Assembly: GCF_900230285.1 (NCBI RefSeq)
Contig: NZ_OCNK01000004.1
Span: 299,898 to 363,897, forward strand
DNA from: Blastococcus haudaquaticus
GTDB taxonomy: Bacteria > Actinomycetota > Actinomycetes > Mycobacteriales > Geodermatophilaceae
Length of the DNA: 64,000 nt
Direction: 5' to 3'
Shown: positions 62,973 to 64,000 of the stretch, in pieces
Layout of the letters: each line of letters begins with the position of its first letter
Position numbering within the stretch: the first letter of the stretch is position 1
The notes under the pieces: generated by a model
Databases searched by the model: none
What the model saw: only the letters and a program-made list of their open reading frames with translations
Told to the model about the DNA's origin: nothing
Made by a program: the position numbers and the translations under genes

Positions 62973-64000
62973 TCAGGTCGGGTCGGGGTCGTTCGGACCC
63001 TGGCGCTGGCCGGTGCCCCCGACCAGCTCGCTGGCGTAGGGCTGGTGCCGCTTGCCGGCGTGCGCCTCGTCCTGGAGCCGCTGCAGGAGGTGGGGGTAGT
63101 GGGCCTCGAACGCCGGCCGCTCCGAGCGGATCTTGGGGATCTCGACGAAGTTGTGCCGCGGCGGCGGCGAGGACGTCGCCCACTCCAGCGAGTTCCCGTG
63201 GCCCCACGGGTCGTCGCGCAGGGCGAGCTCGCCGTACTTCCAGGACTTCACCACGTTGTAGATGAACGGGATGACCGAGGCGCCGAGGATGAAGGAGCCG
63301 ATGGTGGAGACCATGTTCAGCGCCGTGAAGGTGTCCGTCGGCAGGTAGTCCACGTAGCGCCGCGGCATCCCCTCACCGCCGAGCCAGTGCTGCACCAGGA
63401 ACGTGGTGTGGAAGCCGATGAAGGTCAGCCAGAACTGCAGCTTGCCCAGCCGCTCGTCCATCATCCGGCCGCACATCTTCGGGAACCAGAAGTAAATGCC
63501 GGCGTAGGCGGCGAACACCACGGTGCCGAAGACGACGTAGTGGAAGTGCGCCACCACGAAGTAGCTGTCGTTGACGTGGAAGTCGATGGGCGGGCTGGCC
63601 AGCAGCACGCCGGTCAGGCCGCCCAGCAGGAAGGTGACCATGAAGCCGATCGAGAACAGCATCGGCGTCTCGAAGGTCATCTGCCCGCGCCACATGGTGC
63701 CGATCCAGTTGAAGAACTTGATCCCGGTGGGCACCGCGATCAGGTACGTCAGGAACGCGAAGAAGGGCAGCAGCACCGCACCGGTGGCGTACATGTGGTG
63801 CGCCCAGACCGCGAGCGAGAGCGCGCCGATGGCGAGGGTCGCGAAGACCATGCCCTTGTAGCCGAACAGCGGCTTGCGGCTGAACACCGGGATGATCTCG
63901 GTGATGATGCCGAAGAACGGCAGCGCGATGATGTAGACCTCGGGGTGGCCGAAGAACCAGAACAGGTGCTGCCACAGCATCGGCCCGCCGTTCTCATCGG
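62973..64000 (-). CDS. ctaD: Cytochrome c oxidase subunit I (C-terminal part)
   Basis: The last 342 residues of the catalytic subunit of an aa3-type oxidase; the N-terminal part lies beyond the right edge. Visible copper-B and heme ligands are the His-Tyr pair of [11 protein letters not shown], the two His of WAHHMYATG and the heme ligands in [10 protein letters not shown]. The C-terminal tail after the last helix ([14 protein letters not shown] and onward) is longer than in proteobacteria, as usual for actinobacteria that use a cytochrome bc-aa3 supercomplex. It is followed by copy E of the dispersed element and a 20-bp hairpin. Confidence 0.97.
   Translation of the reverse strand, partial: DENGGPMLWQHLFWFFGHPEVYIIALPFFGIITEIIPVFSRKPLFGYKGMVFATLAIGALSLAVWAHHMYATGAVLLPFFAFLTYLIAVPTGIKFFNWIGTMWRGQMTFETPMLFSIGFMVTFLLGGLTGVLLASPPIDFHVNDSYFVVAHFHYVVFGTVVFAAYAGIYFWFPKMCGRMMDERLGKLQFWLTFIGFHTTFLVQHWLGGEGMPRRYVDYLPTDTFTALNMVSTIGSFILGASVIPFIYNVVKSWKYGELALRDDPWGHGNSLEWATSSPPPRHNFVEIPKIRSERPAFEAHYPHLLQRLQDEAHAGKRHQPYASELVGGTGQRQGPNDPDPT

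Overview
The window is about 64 kb of very GC-rich, densely coded bacterial DNA. It has many GTG/TTG starts and stop/start overlaps of the GTGA or ATGA type. The gene content points to an actinobacterium: a mec-cysO-cysM cysteine block, clpS beside a DUF2017 gene, an AbiE system, DUF3618 and DUF427 proteins, and an actinobacterial-style ctaD. A Geodermatophilaceae-like soil actinobacterium (Blastococcus, Modestobacter or Geodermatophilus) is my inference, not proven. There is no rRNA, CRISPR array, integrase or insertion sequence. Two tRNA genes are present, Lys-CTT and Leu-TAG.

Layout. 0-10 kb: an L,D-transpeptidase lipoprotein, tRNA-Lys, a potassium-channel operon, an MFS exporter, a flavoprotein, and an ABC exporter whose promoter carries three TTCAGGG repeats exactly 11 bp apart. 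10-15 kb: DUF488, then the proline-catabolic pair (proline dehydrogenase, pruA) divergent from a PucR-type regulator, then heme oxygenase. 15-19 kb: a repeat-bearing small protein, SDR, polysaccharide deacetylase, idi. 18-23 kb: the phenylacetyl-CoA epoxidase operon paaABCDE, divergent from a TetR (PaaR-like) regulator with a clear palindromic operator. 23-28.8 kb: hydrolase, MFS, cupin, HhH protein, an ArsR-like regulator with its exporter, and an epimerase.

28.8-38 kb is the most accessory-looking part: an AAA ATPase, DUF3024, RadC, and a type I restriction-modification operon (hsdR-hsdM-hsdS) with an AbiE toxin-antitoxin pair between hsdR and hsdM. The toxin gene abiEii carries two separate 1-nt frameshifts. 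The antitoxin and its 11-bp-arm operator look intact, and hsdS is far less GC-rich than its surroundings.

38-54 kb: acyl-CoA dehydrogenase plus thioesterase, a STAS protein, aldo/keto reductase, phosphatase, an EAL-domain protein, several regulators, tRNA-Leu, rph-rdgB, YjbQ, a peroxiredoxin, and a cassette of IclR regulator, thiamine-diphosphate enzyme and solute-binding lipoprotein without its transporter partners. 54-64 kb: a stand-alone LigD polymerase domain, an MBL hydrolase, cysM-cysO-mec (cysteine made with a protein-bound sulfur carrier), DUF2017, clpS, pncB-pncA (NAD salvage), serB, and the C-terminal part of ctaD running off the right edge.

The most unusual non-coding signal is a family of five elements of about 58 bp in intergenic spacers. 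Their outer stems differ in sequence but keep pairing, and four of the five start at or within a few bases of a stop codon in the same orientation.
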